NCBI GenBank assembly: GCA_027494015.1
Contig: JAOSJP010000034.1
Coordinates: forward strand, 248,001 to 312,000
Reading direction: 5' to 3'
Length of the DNA stretch: 64,000 nt
Source: Anaerolineae bacterium
Lineage (GTDB): Bacteria > Chloroflexota > Anaerolineae > Aggregatilineales > Aggregatilineaceae
The notes beneath the pieces are model-generated. The model made no database searches. It saw only the letters and a program-made list of their open reading frames with translations, and was not told where the DNA came from. Every line of letters starts with the position of its first letter. Within the stretch, counting starts at the first letter, position 1. A program made the position numbers and the translations under genes. This document shows, in pieces, positions 46,133 to 55,245 of this stretch.

Positions 46133-46945
46133 CTACTCAGCGAGCACTTCCTGCGGGGCCGCGCCCTCGCGCAGCGCCCGCGCAACCTGCACATCCGCTT
46201 CCAGCATCGCACGAATCTGCCCGGCCTGCTCGCTGGCCAGAATCGCGTCCCACTCGGCGAAGGCGCGCGCGTCCGCCCGCACCTGGCTCACGGCGGCGCG
46301 CGCCTCATCCCACTGGCCGAGCCGGGCATGGCCGCGCGCCAACCACAAATGCACCAGCAGCCGAAAGCGCCGGTCAGGGATGCCCGCGTCCAGGGCGGCC
46401 TGGGCGTGGACAATGGCCTCTCGCGCTTCGCCCAGGCGGTCCGCGATCAGCGCCAGCGTGTAGGCGGGCGTCCAGCCGCGCGGGTCGCGCGCCGCGCCCT
46501 GCTGCGCGCAGTCCCGCGCCCGCCTGTAGTCACCGCGCTGCACCCAGAGTTCGGCCAGCCCAATATACCCGTCGGCGGACTCCGGCAGCAGCGCAATCAG
46601 CCGCTGGTAATCGTGCGCGGCCTGTTCCAGGTGACCGGCCAGCCGGTACAGCTCCGCCCGAAAGCGCCGGTGCTCCGGGTCATCCGGCCCGGCGCGGATC
46701 AGGTCGTCCATCACGGCCAGCGCCTGGCCAAGCTCGCCCGCGCGCAGATGGCGGATCGCTGCCCGGTACTTTGGGCCTGTGCGCCCGCGCCGGATGAACT
46801 GCGCGGCGAGTAGCCAGCCGAGCGCCCCCCCGATGAAGAACTCCCGCCAGTCGGCGACCAGGACAGCCAACGCCAGCAGAATCAGGATCGGCCCGGCTAC
46901 CAGCAGCCATCCTCTCAGGGCACGATCTCGGCGGAGGCTGCGCAC
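46133..46945 (-). CDS. Membrane-anchored TPR protein
   Basis: 270 residues. Two helices near the N-terminus (about 13-50), then five or more tetratricopeptide units such as 'LGQALAVMDDLIRAGPDDPEHR' and 'LAGHLEQAAHDYQRLIALLPESADGYIGLAELWVQRGDYRRA', ending in a helical tail. TPR arrays bind other proteins. It starts at a GTG 12 bp after the acetyltransferase gene. No specific function can be named. Confidence 0.82.
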   Translation of the reverse strand: MRSLRRDRALRGWLLVAGPILILLALAVLVADWREFFIGGALGWLLAAQFIRRGRTGPKYRAAIRHLRAGELGQALAVMDDLIRAGPDDPEHRRFRAELYRLAGHLEQAAHDYQRLIALLPESADGYIGLAELWVQRGDYRRARDCAQQGAARDPRGWTPAYTLALIADRLGEAREAIVHAQAALDAGIPDRRFRLLVHLWLARGHARLGQWDEARAAVSQVRADARAFAEWDAILASEQAGQIRAMLEADVQVARALREGAAPQEVLAE

Positions 46946-46957
46946 AGCCGCTTCCCT

Positions 46958-47449
46958 CTACTCCGGGCGCGACAGGCGCATCCGCACAGTCAGCGCGCGC
47001 CCGCCGACCGCCTCCCAGAAGCGGCGCGCATCGCTGTTGGCGACGGCCACCTGCCACTCAATCTGGCGCACGTCCTGCGCGGCGAACCAGCCGCAGATTG
47101 CCTGGAACAACTGCCGGGCAATCCCCCGCCGCCGGTGCTCTGGCTCCACGTAGATGTCGGCGATGAAGCCCACATCTTCGTGCTCGAACAGGTCGGGCGT
47201 CAGATCAACAACCGCGCCCAGCACGTAGCCGACGACCGCGCCCTCAATCTCGGCGACGAAGGCGTGCGTCTGCACGTCGTCGCGCACTTCAACCAGGCGC
47301 GACGCGTAGGCGGCAGGCGCTCCCACCGCCATCTGCGGCATCCGCGAGTCCAACTGCGTGTGGTAGACGCTCAGCGCCTCCCACAGGCGCGCGATGATTT
47401 CCTGGTCGCGCGGCTCGACCATGCGAATCGTCACATCCTCCGGCCCCAT
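46958..47449 (-). CDS. GNAT-family N-acetyltransferase
   Basis: 163 residues. The GNAT fold is clear: 'TIRMVEPRDQEIIARLWEALSVYH' start, 'VVGYVLGAVVDL' strand, 'IADIYVEPEHRRRGIARQLFQAICGWF' acetyl-CoA-binding motif A (R-R-G-I-A), and 'WQVAVANSDARRFWEAVG'. The acceptor is unknown. It is the first gene after the T-box leader; an upstream in-frame GTG at 47515 lies inside the terminator, so I use the ATG at 47449. T-box control of a GNAT gene is unusual. Confidence 0.82.
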   Translation of the reverse strand: MGPEDVTIRMVEPRDQEIIARLWEALSVYHTQLDSRMPQMAVGAPAAYASRLVEVRDDVQTHAFVAEIEGAVVGYVLGAVVDLTPDLFEHEDVGFIADIYVEPEHRRRGIARQLFQAICGWFAAQDVRQIEWQVAVANSDARRFWEAVGGRALTVRMRLSRPE

Positions 47450-47491
47450 CTCAATCACCCACTTCCCCGTAGGCTGCACAATCGCCCACAG

Positions 47492-47761
47492 AAAAAACAC
47501 CCGTCCCTCAACCAAAGGGACGGGAGCCTGGCTCGCGCGGTACCACCCTTGTTCCCCCTCAGATGCCGGGGGCGCTCTGCTGCCACCATCATGGCATGGT
47601 CGTGATAACGGAGACCAGACCGGCCCGGCTTAGTAGCTCGCGCGTTCAGCCTGGCGCTCAGGAAGGATTTTCCGCCCCGCTCCCGCACCTGGCTCGCACC
47701 GTCCCAGGCTCGCTGACCGGCATGCAGGGGCGTACTCGTTTCCGTCAACGCTTTTCTGCTT
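47492..47761 (-). ncRNA. T-box riboswitch leader (transcription-attenuation type)
   Basis: On the minus strand the conserved T-box AAGGGTGGTACCGCG lies at 47536-47550, followed by a terminator stem CCCGTCCCT/AGGGACGGG (47500-47524) and six U (47492-47497). Upstream, Stem I shows an AGTA bulge, a GCGTT/AACGC base and a CGCCCC/GGGGCG upper stem. The loop that should hold the specifier reads GGAAAATCC (47665-47673): ATC (Ile) or AAT (Asn) are the possible codons. The same-strand ileS 2.7 kb downstream makes Ile attractive. Uncharged tRNA would block termination and allow expression of the downstream genes. Confidence 0.93.
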
Positions 47762-47767
47762 GCCGAG

Positions 47768-47796
47768 AGCATACCATACAGCCGGGGGCCGGTCAA
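47768..47796 (-). promoter_or_regulatory. Promoter of the T-box transcript
   Basis: TTGACC (47791-47796) and TATGCT (47768-47773) on the minus strand, spacing exactly 17, place the start near 47761, the correct distance for a 270-nt T-box leader. Confidence 0.75.
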
Positions 47797-47830
47797 GGCT
47801 GCGCAACACGGAAAAAGGGCGAGGGCGCGG

Positions 47831-47864
47831 GATTGCGAATTGCGGATTGCGGATTGCGAATTGA
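47831..47864. repeat. Short direct repeats of GATTGCGA/GATTGCGG
   Basis: Four 8-bp units (GATTGCGAATTGCGG pattern) in tandem, just upstream of the T-box promoter. Confidence 0.6.
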
Positions 47865-47918
47865 AGAACCTTCTCTTTACACGCGATGCTGTTGGCGAAC
47901 CAGGCACGCGCCGGCTTC

Positions 47919-48060
47919 GTAGGGCGCTGCTCTGCTGCGGCCCGGTTGACCTCACCCCTGCTCGGTGCTCACGCGCCTCGCCAAGCCGAGCGTAGCGAGG
48001 CTGGGGGTGAGGTCCATATCCCCGCGTCCAGCGAGTCGCTGTCAACTTTTGCACGCACCC
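47919..48060 (-). repeat. MITE-like element, copy 12, truncated
   Basis: The GGGCGCTGCTCTGCTGCGGCCC end, both GTGAGG arms and the CTGTCAACTTTTGCACGCACCC end are present; the central hairpin and the outermost left end are missing. It lies after sucD, between sucD and the T-box promoter. Confidence 0.75.
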
Positions 48061-48085
48061 CATTCGTGCACCCTGTGAACATGCC

Positions 48086-48940
48086 CTACAGCAAGTCCGC
48101 GATCTGCTCCGGGTGCTCCGCCACCTTGACCCCGACGGCGTGCAGCGCCGCGATCTTGTCGGCGGCGGTGCCGCTGCCCCCTTCGACAATGGCCCCCGCG
48201 TGTCCCATGCGCTTGCCGGGAGGGGCCGTCTGCCCGGCGATGAAAGCCACAACCGGCTTGGTCATGTGGGTGGCGATGAAGTGCGCCGCCTTCTCTTCAT
48301 CGGTGCCGCCGATCTCGCCGATGAGCACCACTTTCTCGGTCTGAGGATCGTCTTCGAACATCTGCAACACATCAATGAAGCTCGTGCCGTTGATCGGATC
48401 GCCGCCGATGCCCACGCACGTGCTCTGCCCGATGCCGCGCTGCGTGAGCGCATAGACGACCTCGTAGGTCAGCGTGCCACTGCGCGACACCACGCCCACG
48501 TTGCCCGGCATGGCGATGTGGCCCGGCATGATGCCTATCTTCGCCTGGCCGGGCGTCAGCAGGCCGGGGCAGTTGGGGCCAACCAGCCGGCTGTCGCTCT
48601 GATCCAGCCGGGCGCGCACCTGCATCATGTCGCGCACGGGGATGCCCTCGGTGATGCAGACGATCAGCTTAATCTCGGCGTCAACCGCCTCGTAGATCGC
48701 GTCGGCAGAAAAGGCCGCCGGGACGTAGATCACAGTCGCATTCGCGCCGGTGGCCTCGCGCGCCGACTTCACCGTGTCGAACACAGGCTTGCCCAGCACC
48801 CACTCGCCGCCCTTGCCGGGCGTCACCCCGCCAACCACGCAGGTGCCGTACTCGATCATCTGCTCGGTGTGGAACAGCCCCTCGCGCCCGGTGATGCCCT
48901 GCACCAGCAATTTCGTGTTGCTGTCTGCCAGAATAGCCAT
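48086..48940 (-). CDS. sucD: Succinyl-CoA synthetase alpha subunit
   Basis: 284 residues. CoA-binding Rossmann start '[17 protein letters not shown]', then '[22 protein letters not shown]', and the phospho-histidine in '[19 protein letters not shown]'. With SucC it makes ATP or GTP from succinyl-CoA in the TCA cycle. AGGGACG precedes the ATG, 11 bp after sucC. It is expressed with sucC; the ferredoxin-linked KorAB encoded 3 kb away can feed it succinyl-CoA. Confidence 0.95.
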   Translation of the reverse strand: MAILADSNTKLLVQGITGREGLFHTEQMIEYGTCVVGGVTPGKGGEWVLGKPVFDTVKSAREATGANATVIYVPAAFSADAIYEAVDAEIKLIVCITEGIPVRDMMQVRARLDQSDSRLVGPNCPGLLTPGQAKIGIMPGHIAMPGNVGVVSRSGTLTYEVVYALTQRGIGQSTCVGIGGDPINGTSFIDVLQMFEDDPQTEKVVLIGEIGGTDEEKAAHFIATHMTKPVVAFIAGQTAPPGKRMGHAGAIVEGGSGTAADKIAALHAVGVKVAEHPEQIADLL

Positions 48941-48951
48941 GAGTCGTCCCT

Positions 48952-50098
48952 CTACGCTTTCTGCGCCGCTTCGACGGCTTTGCGCGCCGCCTCGGCCAGG
49001 GTGCGGGCGGTCTCCATGTGGGGAATCTTCGCCGCGTCCAGCAGGGCGCGCCCTTCCTCTTCGTTGGTGCCCACCAGGCGCACGACCAGCGGCAGGTCCA
49101 CCTGTACTTCGCCAAGCGCAGCCAGGATGCCGCGCGCCACCTCGTCGCAGCGCGTGATGCCGCCGAAGATGTTGAACAGCACCGCCTTCACGTTGGGGTC
49201 GGAGAGGATGATGCGCAGCGCCACGGCCACCGTCTCGGCTTTGGCCCCGCCGCCGATGTCCAGGAAGTTGGCCGGCGCGCCGCCGAAGAGCTTGGTCATG
49301 TCCATCGTGGTCATGGCCAGTCCGGCCCCGTTGACCATGCAGCCTATCGTGCCGTCCAGCTTGATGTAGCTCAGGCCGGCGGCGCGGGCGTGCGTCTCGG
49401 CCTCCGGCTCGGCGCTGGTATCGCGCAGCTCGGCCAGGTCTGGGGTGGCGGAACAGGGCATTGTCATCTATGGACATCTTGCCGTCCACCGCCAGAAGCT
49501 GCCCCTCGCCGTCAATGATCAGCGGGTTGATCTCGGCCAGCGTCGCGTCGCTCTCGGCATAGCAGCGGTAGAGCGCCTGGGCGATCTTCATGAAGGGCCT
49601 CCACATCTCGCGCGGCAGCTCGATGCCATAGGCCAGGTTGCGAATCTGGTAGTCGCGCAGCCCCAGGAAGGGGTCAATGTGCTCGCGGATGATCTTCCCC
49701 GGCGACTCACGGTTGACCTCCTCGATGTCCATGCCGCCCTCGGCGCTGGCCATGATCAGCGGCCTGCGCGCGGCGCGGTCGTTGGTCACGCCGAGGTAAA
49801 TCTCCTTCTGGATGGTGGACGCCGTGTCCACCAGCACCCGGAGCACCTTGTGATCGCGGATGTCCATGCCCAGGATCGCGTCGGCGTGGCGCTCGGCCTC
49901 TTCGGGCGTCGCGGCCAGCTTGACGCCGCCCGCCTTGCCGCGCCCGCCGGTGAGCACCTGCGCCTTGATGACGACCGGCGCGCCCAGTTCTTTGGCGATC
50001 TCGTAAGCCTGTTGGGGAGAATGGGCGACTTTGCCCCTGGGGGTGGGGATTCCGTACTCGGCAAATCGTGCTTTCGATTGGTATTCGTGCAGGTTCAC
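48952..50098 (-). pseudogene. sucC: Succinyl-CoA synthetase beta subunit gene with a single-base frameshift
   Basis: The N-terminal frame from the GTG at 50098 ('[21 protein letters not shown]', '[19 protein letters not shown]', '[32 protein letters not shown]') and the C-terminal frame ('[12 protein letters not shown]', '[19 protein letters not shown]', '[13 protein letters not shown]') together make a complete SucC of about 380 residues. Removing one C from the CCCC run (GGGG at 49442-49445, plus strand) joins them. The enzyme is central to the TCA cycle and its partner is intact, so sequence error is the best explanation; the gene is probably functional in the organism. Confidence 0.9.
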
Positions 50099-50219
50099 TC
50101 GCACGCCTCCATGAAGTGTCTACCAACTCATGAACTGCTCGCGGACGGCTGAGCGCGCCGCCGCACATGCCCTGCGGTTGGATGCGCGCAGACGCAGCCT
50201 GGTGAGGCAGCACAGGCGA

Positions 50220-51090
50220 TCAGGCCGCGCCCGGCACCACGAAGCCGAACGTGCTGCCCTGCCCTGCCGTGCTGCTGAAGAAGAACTCGCCGCCCATCAG
50301 CTCGATCAATCCCTTTGGCGATGGGCAGTCCCAGCCCGTGCCCCTTGAACGAGCGCACGTGCTCGCTCTCGCCGCGCCAGAAAAGCTCCCCGACGTGCCC
50401 TTGCTCCTCTTCGCTGAGGCCGATGCCTGTGTCAATCACGCTGACGCGCAGCCTGCCCTCCACGCCCTCCGCGCGCACGGTGATCGTGCCGCCCTCCGGC
50501 GTGTAGCGCAGCGCGTTGGCGACCAGCTTGCCCAACGCCTGGGCCAGGCGCTCGCCGTCCAGGTTGAGCAGCGGCAGGCTGGGCGGCGTCTCGAAGACGA
50601 GGGTGTGCCCGTGCTCGGCGGCCAGCGGCGCCGCGACTTTCTCTACCTGCGCGGCGATGTTCTTGTAGAGGTCCATCTTCGATTCCAGGCGCAGCCGGCC
50701 GGAACGCAGCTTGCTCATGTCGCTGATGTCGCTGACAAGCTGCTCCATGCGGCTGACGTTGGCGCGGACGGTCTCCACGAACTGGGTCTGCATCTCGTTC
50801 AGCTCGCCGGCGATGTGCTTGGCGAGCATGTCGGAGTAGCCCTTGACGCTGGTCATCGGGATGCGAATCTCGTGCACCATCAGCGAGGCGAAGCGGGCGT
50901 TCTCCTGGATCAGCGCGTCCATGCGCTGGCGCAGCGCCTCGGCCTCCTCGCCTGCGCCGCGCCGGGCCGCCGCGTCCAGCAGCCGGCCCAGGTCATCCAG
51001 CGCCGTCTGCTGCTCGACAGGCGCAGCCGCCCGCAGCGCCTTCACCGCCTCGCGCGCCTCTGCCAGCGGGTTCGGTTGCTCGTCGCTCAT
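50220..51090 (-). pseudogene. Soluble histidine kinase gene with a single-base frameshift
   Basis: HisKA with phospho-acceptor His in 'FASLMVHEIRIPMTSVKGYSDML', then the HATPase boxes N ('LGKLVANALRYTPEGG'), G1 ('VIDTGIGLS') and 'GHGLGLPIAKG'. At AAAGGG (plus strand TTT at 50314-50316) the frame breaks; losing one A restores 'GLIELMGGEFFFSSTAGQGSTFGFVVPGAA' and the stop at 50220. About 290 residues. There is no membrane helix or known sensor domain, only about 75 residues before HisKA, so input is unknown. The ATG at 51090 has AGAGGG six bases upstream. Confidence 0.85.
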
Positions 51091-51222
51091 CGTCATCCCT
51101 CTCGTCAGCGGGACGGCAGGCCGACCCGTGCTCCATTGCAGCGTACCACTGCGGTAAGGATACTCACCGCCACGCAAAACCGCCAGCAGGGGCGCATTCC
51201 AACAGAGGGGCGAAATTCCCGA

Positions 51223-51304
51223 ACCGCAGAGGTGCGAAGGGCGCAGAGAAGAGCAAGAGGAGTCTTCTCTTGTCTTTCCTTCGCGCTCTCTGCGCCTCTG
51301 CGGT
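51223..51304. repeat. Inverted repeat of the CCGCAGAGG/CCTCTGCGG type
   Basis: ACCGCAGAGG (51223-51232) and CCTCTGCGGT (51295-51304) with long partly paired interior (GCGCAGAGAAGAG versus CTTCTCTT and CGCTCTCTGCG). It occupies the middle of the gap 51091-51432. A partial relative (CGCTCTCTGCGTCTCTGCGG) lies at about 37400. Confidence 0.65.
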
Positions 51305-51338
51305 GCTCTTTTGCCCCGGAATCTGGATACACATGGCA

Positions 51339-51394
51339 TTGGCAATGCCAGGCAAGTAGCATATAATCGTGATCAGAGACACTGAATTGATCAC
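51339..51394 (+). promoter_or_regulatory. Promoter with overlapping palindromic operator for the GntR/FCD gene
   Basis: TTGGCA (51339-51344) and a perfect TATAAT (51362-51367) are 17 bases apart. Immediately downstream, GTGATCA (51369-51375) and TGATCAC (51388-51394) form an inverted repeat covering the start point; a third TGATC is at 51405. A dimeric GntR-type regulator would block its own promoter from this site. Confidence 0.75.
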
Positions 51395-51432
51395 ATTAAT
51401 CTGATTGATCGGATGAATAGTCGCAACAAGTG

Positions 51433-52167
51433 ATGGCCATGCCCTACGCCAGTCTGAACTCCGCCATTCTGGATTACATTGTCCAGCACCAGCTTCAGCC
51501 GGGCGATTACCTGCCGACGATCCCCCAGTTGAGCCAGGAACTGGGCGTGAGCGTCAGCAAGATACGCGAGGAGCTGGCGACCGCGCGCGCGCTCGGTCTG
51601 GTGGACACCAGGCCGCACGCCGGGACGCAAGTTCAGCCGTTTTGTTTCGCGCCTGCGGCCAGCCTCAGCGCCCTCTATGCCCTGAGTCTCAACCGCCAGC
51701 ACTTCTACGAGTTCTCGCAGTTGCGCGCCAGCCTCGAGCTGAGCTTCTGGCACGAGGCTGTCACCCAACTGACGGCGAGCGACATCCAGGCGCTGCGCGA
51801 CATGCTCGCAGCGGCCCGCCTGAAGCTGACACACGTGCCGGTCGAGGTGCCTTTCGAGGAACACCGCAGCCTGCACCTGACCTTCTACAGGCATCTGGAC
51901 AACCCGTTCGTTCAGGGCATTCTGGAGGCGTATTGGGAGGCGTACAAAGCCTTCGGCGTGGGGTTGTACGCCGAGCTTTCCTACCATCACGAGGTATGGG
52001 ACTACCACGAGCGCATGGTCGAGTGCGTGGCGCGCGGCGACTTCGACGGCGGGCACCAGGCACTGCGCGACCACATGACGTTGCTGCGCCATCGGCCTGA
52101 AGAGCCGGAGGTCATCGGGCAGGCGGTCACAGAAAGGTATGGGGCATCGCATCATTTACCAGAGTAG
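51433..52167 (+). CDS. GntR-family transcription regulator, FCD (FadR) subgroup
   Basis: 244 residues. Winged helix-turn-helix at about 5-70 ('QLQPGDYLPTIPQLSQELGVSVSKIREELATARALGLVDTRPHAG'), then an all-helical FCD domain (about 85-225). Likely metal ligands are in 'EEHRSLHLTFYRHLDN', 'YHHEVWDYHERMVECV' and 'ALRDHM'. Ligands are small organic acids, often of central metabolism. It sits directly upstream of korAB (104 bp) and has its own promoter with a palindromic operator, so control of itself and perhaps korAB is inferred. Confidence 0.88.
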   Translation: MAMPYASLNSAILDYIVQHQLQPGDYLPTIPQLSQELGVSVSKIREELATARALGLVDTRPHAGTQVQPFCFAPAASLSALYALSLNRQHFYEFSQLRASLELSFWHEAVTQLTASDIQALRDMLAAARLKLTHVPVEVPFEEHRSLHLTFYRHLDNPFVQGILEAYWEAYKAFGVGLYAELSYHHEVWDYHERMVECVARGDFDGGHQALRDHMTLLRHRPEEPEVIGQAVTERYGASHHLPE

Positions 52168-52270
52168 AGTGCTTTTGTAGACAGGTTCTTTGACTTTCCG
52201 ACATTGAGCAGGAGGCGCGCCAGCGCCGCAGACTACCGCATAGGGATAGGTGGCAGGAGCACAGGATACC

Positions 52271-54100
52271 ATGAGTGACGTTGAAGCCTCAGCCCTGGAA
52301 TCGCTGCTGGTCGAGCGCGAGCCGATCATCAACGACTTCCAGATCATGATCGCCACAGTGAACGGGTCGGGCAGCCAGACGGCCAACACCGCCCTGCTGC
52401 GCTCGATCTTTCGCATGGGCGTGCCGGTCAGCGGCAAGAACATCTTCCCATCCAACATCCAGGGGCTGCCCACCTGGTTCACGGTGCGCGTCAGCAAGGA
52501 TGGCTACATCGCCCGCCGCGAGGACTATCACATCCTGGTGGCGATGAACCGGGACACAGCCCTCAGTGACATCAGCAAGCTGCCGCCCGGCGGAGTCTGC
52601 CTGTACCCGCAGGAATGGAAGGTCCGCGAAGAGCGCCCCGACATCACCTATTACCCGATGCCGGTTGAAGAGCTACTCGAAGCCTCCAACGTGCCGGCCA
52701 ATCTCAAACCGTATGTCGCCAACATGATCTACCTGGGCGTGCTGGCCACGCTGCTGGAGATTGACCTGGACGAGATCGCCTTTTCGCTGGACTTTCACTT
52801 TGGCGGCAAGGCGAAGGCGATCAACATGAACATGGGGCTGGTCAAGGCCGCCGCTGAGTGGGCGCTGGACAACCTGGCCAAGCGCGACCCGTACAAAGTG
52901 GCGCACATGGACAAGACCCAGGGGATGCTGCTGCTCGATGGCAACTCTGCCGGGGCGCTCGGCGCGGTATTCGGCGGAGTCACCGTCGTCGCCTGGTACC
53001 CGATCACGCCTTCGACCAGCATGATTGACGCGCTGAACGAGTATCTGCGCGATCTGCGCACCGATCCCGTCACCGGCAAGGCGACCTATGCCGTGATCCA
53101 GATGGAGGACGAGATCGGGGCGATTGGCACGGTCATCGGGGCCGGGTGGGCCGGCGCGCGCGCCATGACCGCTACCTCCGGGCCGGGCATGTCGCTCATG
53201 TCCGAATTCGCGGGATTGTCCTATTTCACGGAAGTCCCGGCGGTCATCTGGAGCGTGCAGCGCGTGGGGCCGAGCACTGGCCTGCCGACGCGCACCTCGC
53301 AGGGGGACGTGCTCAAGGCGTACTTCCTGGGGCACGGCGATACCAAACACCCGGTGTTGCTGCCATCCAACATTGAGGAAGCGTTCGAGTTCGGCTGGCG
53401 CGCCCTTGACCTGGCTGAGCGCCTGCAGACGCTCATTTTCGTCCTCAGCGACCTCGACCTGGGCATGAACCTGTGGATGAGCAAGCCCTTCACCTACCCC
53501 GACCAGCCGATGGATCGCGGCAAGGTGCTCAGCGCCGAAGACCTGGAGCGACTGGGCGGCTTCGCCCGCTACCGTGACGTGGACGGCGACGGCATCACCT
53601 ATCGCACGCTGCCGGGAACCGATCACCCGCGTGCCGCCTACTTCGCGCGCGGCACGGGGCACGACGAAAACGCCTACTACAGCGAGCGCCCCGAAGACTG
53701 GGAGGCCAACATGGCCCGCCTGACGCGCAAGTTCGACACGGCGCGCCAGTTGGTGCCAGGGCCGGTTGTGGATCAGGCCGACGGCACCCAGGTGGGCATC
53801 ATCGCCTATGGCACAACCGACGCCTGCGTGGTGGAGAGCCGCGACCGCCTGCGTGCGCGCGGCCTGGAAACGAGCTACCTGCGGCTGCGCGCGCTGCCGC
53901 TCAATGAGACCGCGCGCGAATTTCTGGCGGCGCACGAGCGCGTCTATGTGGTGGAGAACAACACCGACGGGCAGATGGCCAATCTGCTGCGCATGGAGTT
54001 CCCTGAACTGGCAGACCGCCTGATCTCGCTGGCTCACGCTGACGGGCTGCCTCTCACGCCGCGCTGGTTGACCGCTGCTATCTCGGAACAGGAGCTGTAA
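52271..54100 (+). CDS. korA: 2-oxoacid:ferredoxin oxidoreductase, fused gamma-alpha subunit
   Basis: 609 residues. The gamma (pyruvate/ketoisovalerate-binding) domain is N-terminal (about 20-200: 'ATVNGSGSQTANTALLRSIFRMGVPVSGKNIFPSNIQGLPTW'), followed by the alpha TPP-pyrimidine domain ('LLLDGNSAGALGAVFGGVTVVAWYPITPSTSMIDAL') and domain II near 'VGIIAYGTTDACVVES'. It decarboxylates a 2-oxoacid, probably 2-oxoglutarate, to the acyl-CoA and reduces ferredoxin. KorB follows after 2 bp. The ATG at 52271 has AGGAG upstream. With sucCD close by, 2-oxoglutarate is the likely substrate. Confidence 0.93.
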   Translation: MSDVEASALESLLVEREPIINDFQIMIATVNGSGSQTANTALLRSIFRMGVPVSGKNIFPSNIQGLPTWFTVRVSKDGYIARREDYHILVAMNRDTALSDISKLPPGGVCLYPQEWKVREERPDITYYPMPVEELLEASNVPANLKPYVANMIYLGVLATLLEIDLDEIAFSLDFHFGGKAKAINMNMGLVKAAAEWALDNLAKRDPYKVAHMDKTQGMLLLDGNSAGALGAVFGGVTVVAWYPITPSTSMIDALNEYLRDLRTDPVTGKATYAVIQMEDEIGAIGTVIGAGWAGARAMTATSGPGMSLMSEFAGLSYFTEVPAVIWSVQRVGPSTGLPTRTSQGDVLKAYFLGHGDTKHPVLLPSNIEEAFEFGWRALDLAERLQTLIFVLSDLDLGMNLWMSKPFTYPDQPMDRGKVLSAEDLERLGGFARYRDVDGDGITYRTLPGTDHPRAAYFARGTGHDENAYYSERPEDWEANMARLTRKFDTARQLVPGPVVDQADGTQVGIIAYGTTDACVVESRDRLRARGLETSYLRLRALPLNETAREFLAAHERVYVVENNTDGQMANLLRMEFPELADRLISLAHADGLPLTPRWLTAAISEQEL

Positions 54101-54102
54101 AC

Positions 54103-55140
54103 ATGGGCAACCGTCTGAACCTCATCGGCCTCGACCGCAACGACTACAAGGGCCGCCCGTCTACCCTGTGCCTGGGCTGCGGTCACAACTCGATCTCGAA
54201 CCAGATCGTCCAGGTCGCCTACGAGCTATCGCTCGACCCGCACCGCGTGATCAAGCTGAGCGGGATCGGCTGTTCGAGCAAGTCTCCGGCCTACTTCCTG
54301 AACCGCTCGCACGGCTTCAACGGGCTGCACGGGCGTATGCCCGCACTGGCGACCGGCGCGACAACGGCCAACCGCGACCTGATCGCCATCGGCGTCAGCG
54401 GCGACGGCGACACGGGCAGCATCGGCCTGGGCCAGTTCAGCCACATGATCCGGCGCAACGTGCCCATCGTCTACATCGTCGAGAACAACGGCGTCTACGG
54501 CCTGACCAAAGGCCAGTTCTCGGCGACCGCCGACCTGGGCCAGGAGCTCAAGTACGCCGGCGTCAACGAGCTGCCGCCGATTGACATCTGCATGGAGGCG
54601 CTCGTTGACAACGCCTCGTTCGTCGCGCGCTCGTTCGCCGGCGACGCCAAGCAGGTGCGCGAGCTGCTCAAGGCGGCGTTCAGCCACAAAGGGACGGCGG
54701 TGCTGGACATCATCAGCCCGTGCGTCACCTTCAACAACCATGAGTCGTCCACCAAGAGCTATCCCTATGGCAAGGCGCACGAGGAGCCGCTGCAGGATAT
54801 CACCTATATCCCGGAATACGAAGAGATCAGCATCGAGGAGCACGAGCCGGGCGTGGTACAGGCGGTGGAAATGCACGATGGCTCGCGCGTCATGCTCAAG
54901 AAGCTCGACCCAACCAAGCACGATCCGACGAATCGGCTCGCTGCGATTACACTACTGGAAGAGGCGCGCCGCGATAATCTGTTCATCACGGGGCTGATCT
55001 ACATTGAAGGCAACCGCCGCACACTGACCGAGATCAGCCGTGTGGTGGACGAGCCGCTGATGTCTTTGCCAGAGGAGCGCGTCCGGCCCCCGCGCGAGGC
55101 GCTTCAGGCTGTGATGAACAAGCTCATCTGCTGCGACTGA
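54103..55140 (+). CDS. korB: 2-oxoacid:ferredoxin oxidoreductase, TPP-binding beta subunit
   Basis: 345 residues. 'STLCLGCGHNSISNQIVQVA' starts the TPP domain; the diphosphate-Mg motif is 'GVSGDGDTGSIGLGQFSHMIRRNVPIVYIVENNGVYGLTKGQ' (GDG...N). The single early Cys pair and lack of an iron-sulfur insertion suggest that ferredoxin is reduced directly, as in two-subunit KorAB. The C-terminal extension (about 255-345) is typical of this subgroup. A strong hairpin ends the operon. Confidence 0.94.
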   Translation: MGNRLNLIGLDRNDYKGRPSTLCLGCGHNSISNQIVQVAYELSLDPHRVIKLSGIGCSSKSPAYFLNRSHGFNGLHGRMPALATGATTANRDLIAIGVSGDGDTGSIGLGQFSHMIRRNVPIVYIVENNGVYGLTKGQFSATADLGQELKYAGVNELPPIDICMEALVDNASFVARSFAGDAKQVRELLKAAFSHKGTAVLDIISPCVTFNNHESSTKSYPYGKAHEEPLQDITYIPEYEEISIEEHEPGVVQAVEMHDGSRVMLKKLDPTKHDPTNRLAAITLLEEARRDNLFITGLIYIEGNRRTLTEISRVVDEPLMSLPEERVRPPREALQAVMNKLICCD

Positions 55141-55192
55141 GGCTGTTCGCCGCACGCAAAAACAGGGCGTTTCTCGCCAGGCAGATCGAAAC

Positions 55193-55222
55193 GGCGCACA
55201 CCCTCCAGTGAGAGTGTGCGCC
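55193..55222. terminator. Terminator hairpin between korB and the DUF2344 gene
   Basis: A 13-bp stem with one mismatch (GGCGCACACCCTC/GAGAGTGTGCGCC) and a CAGT loop, between converging genes. No strong U-run on either side. Confidence 0.7.
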
Positions 55223-55245
55223 GCTTCCGTTCGCAGACAGCCGGG

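Noticed and set aside
48086..50104. A 672-residue SucC-SucD fusion protein
   Set aside because: The middle of that frame is meaningless; the true sucC C-terminus is in another frame and sucD has its own start and ribosome-binding site.
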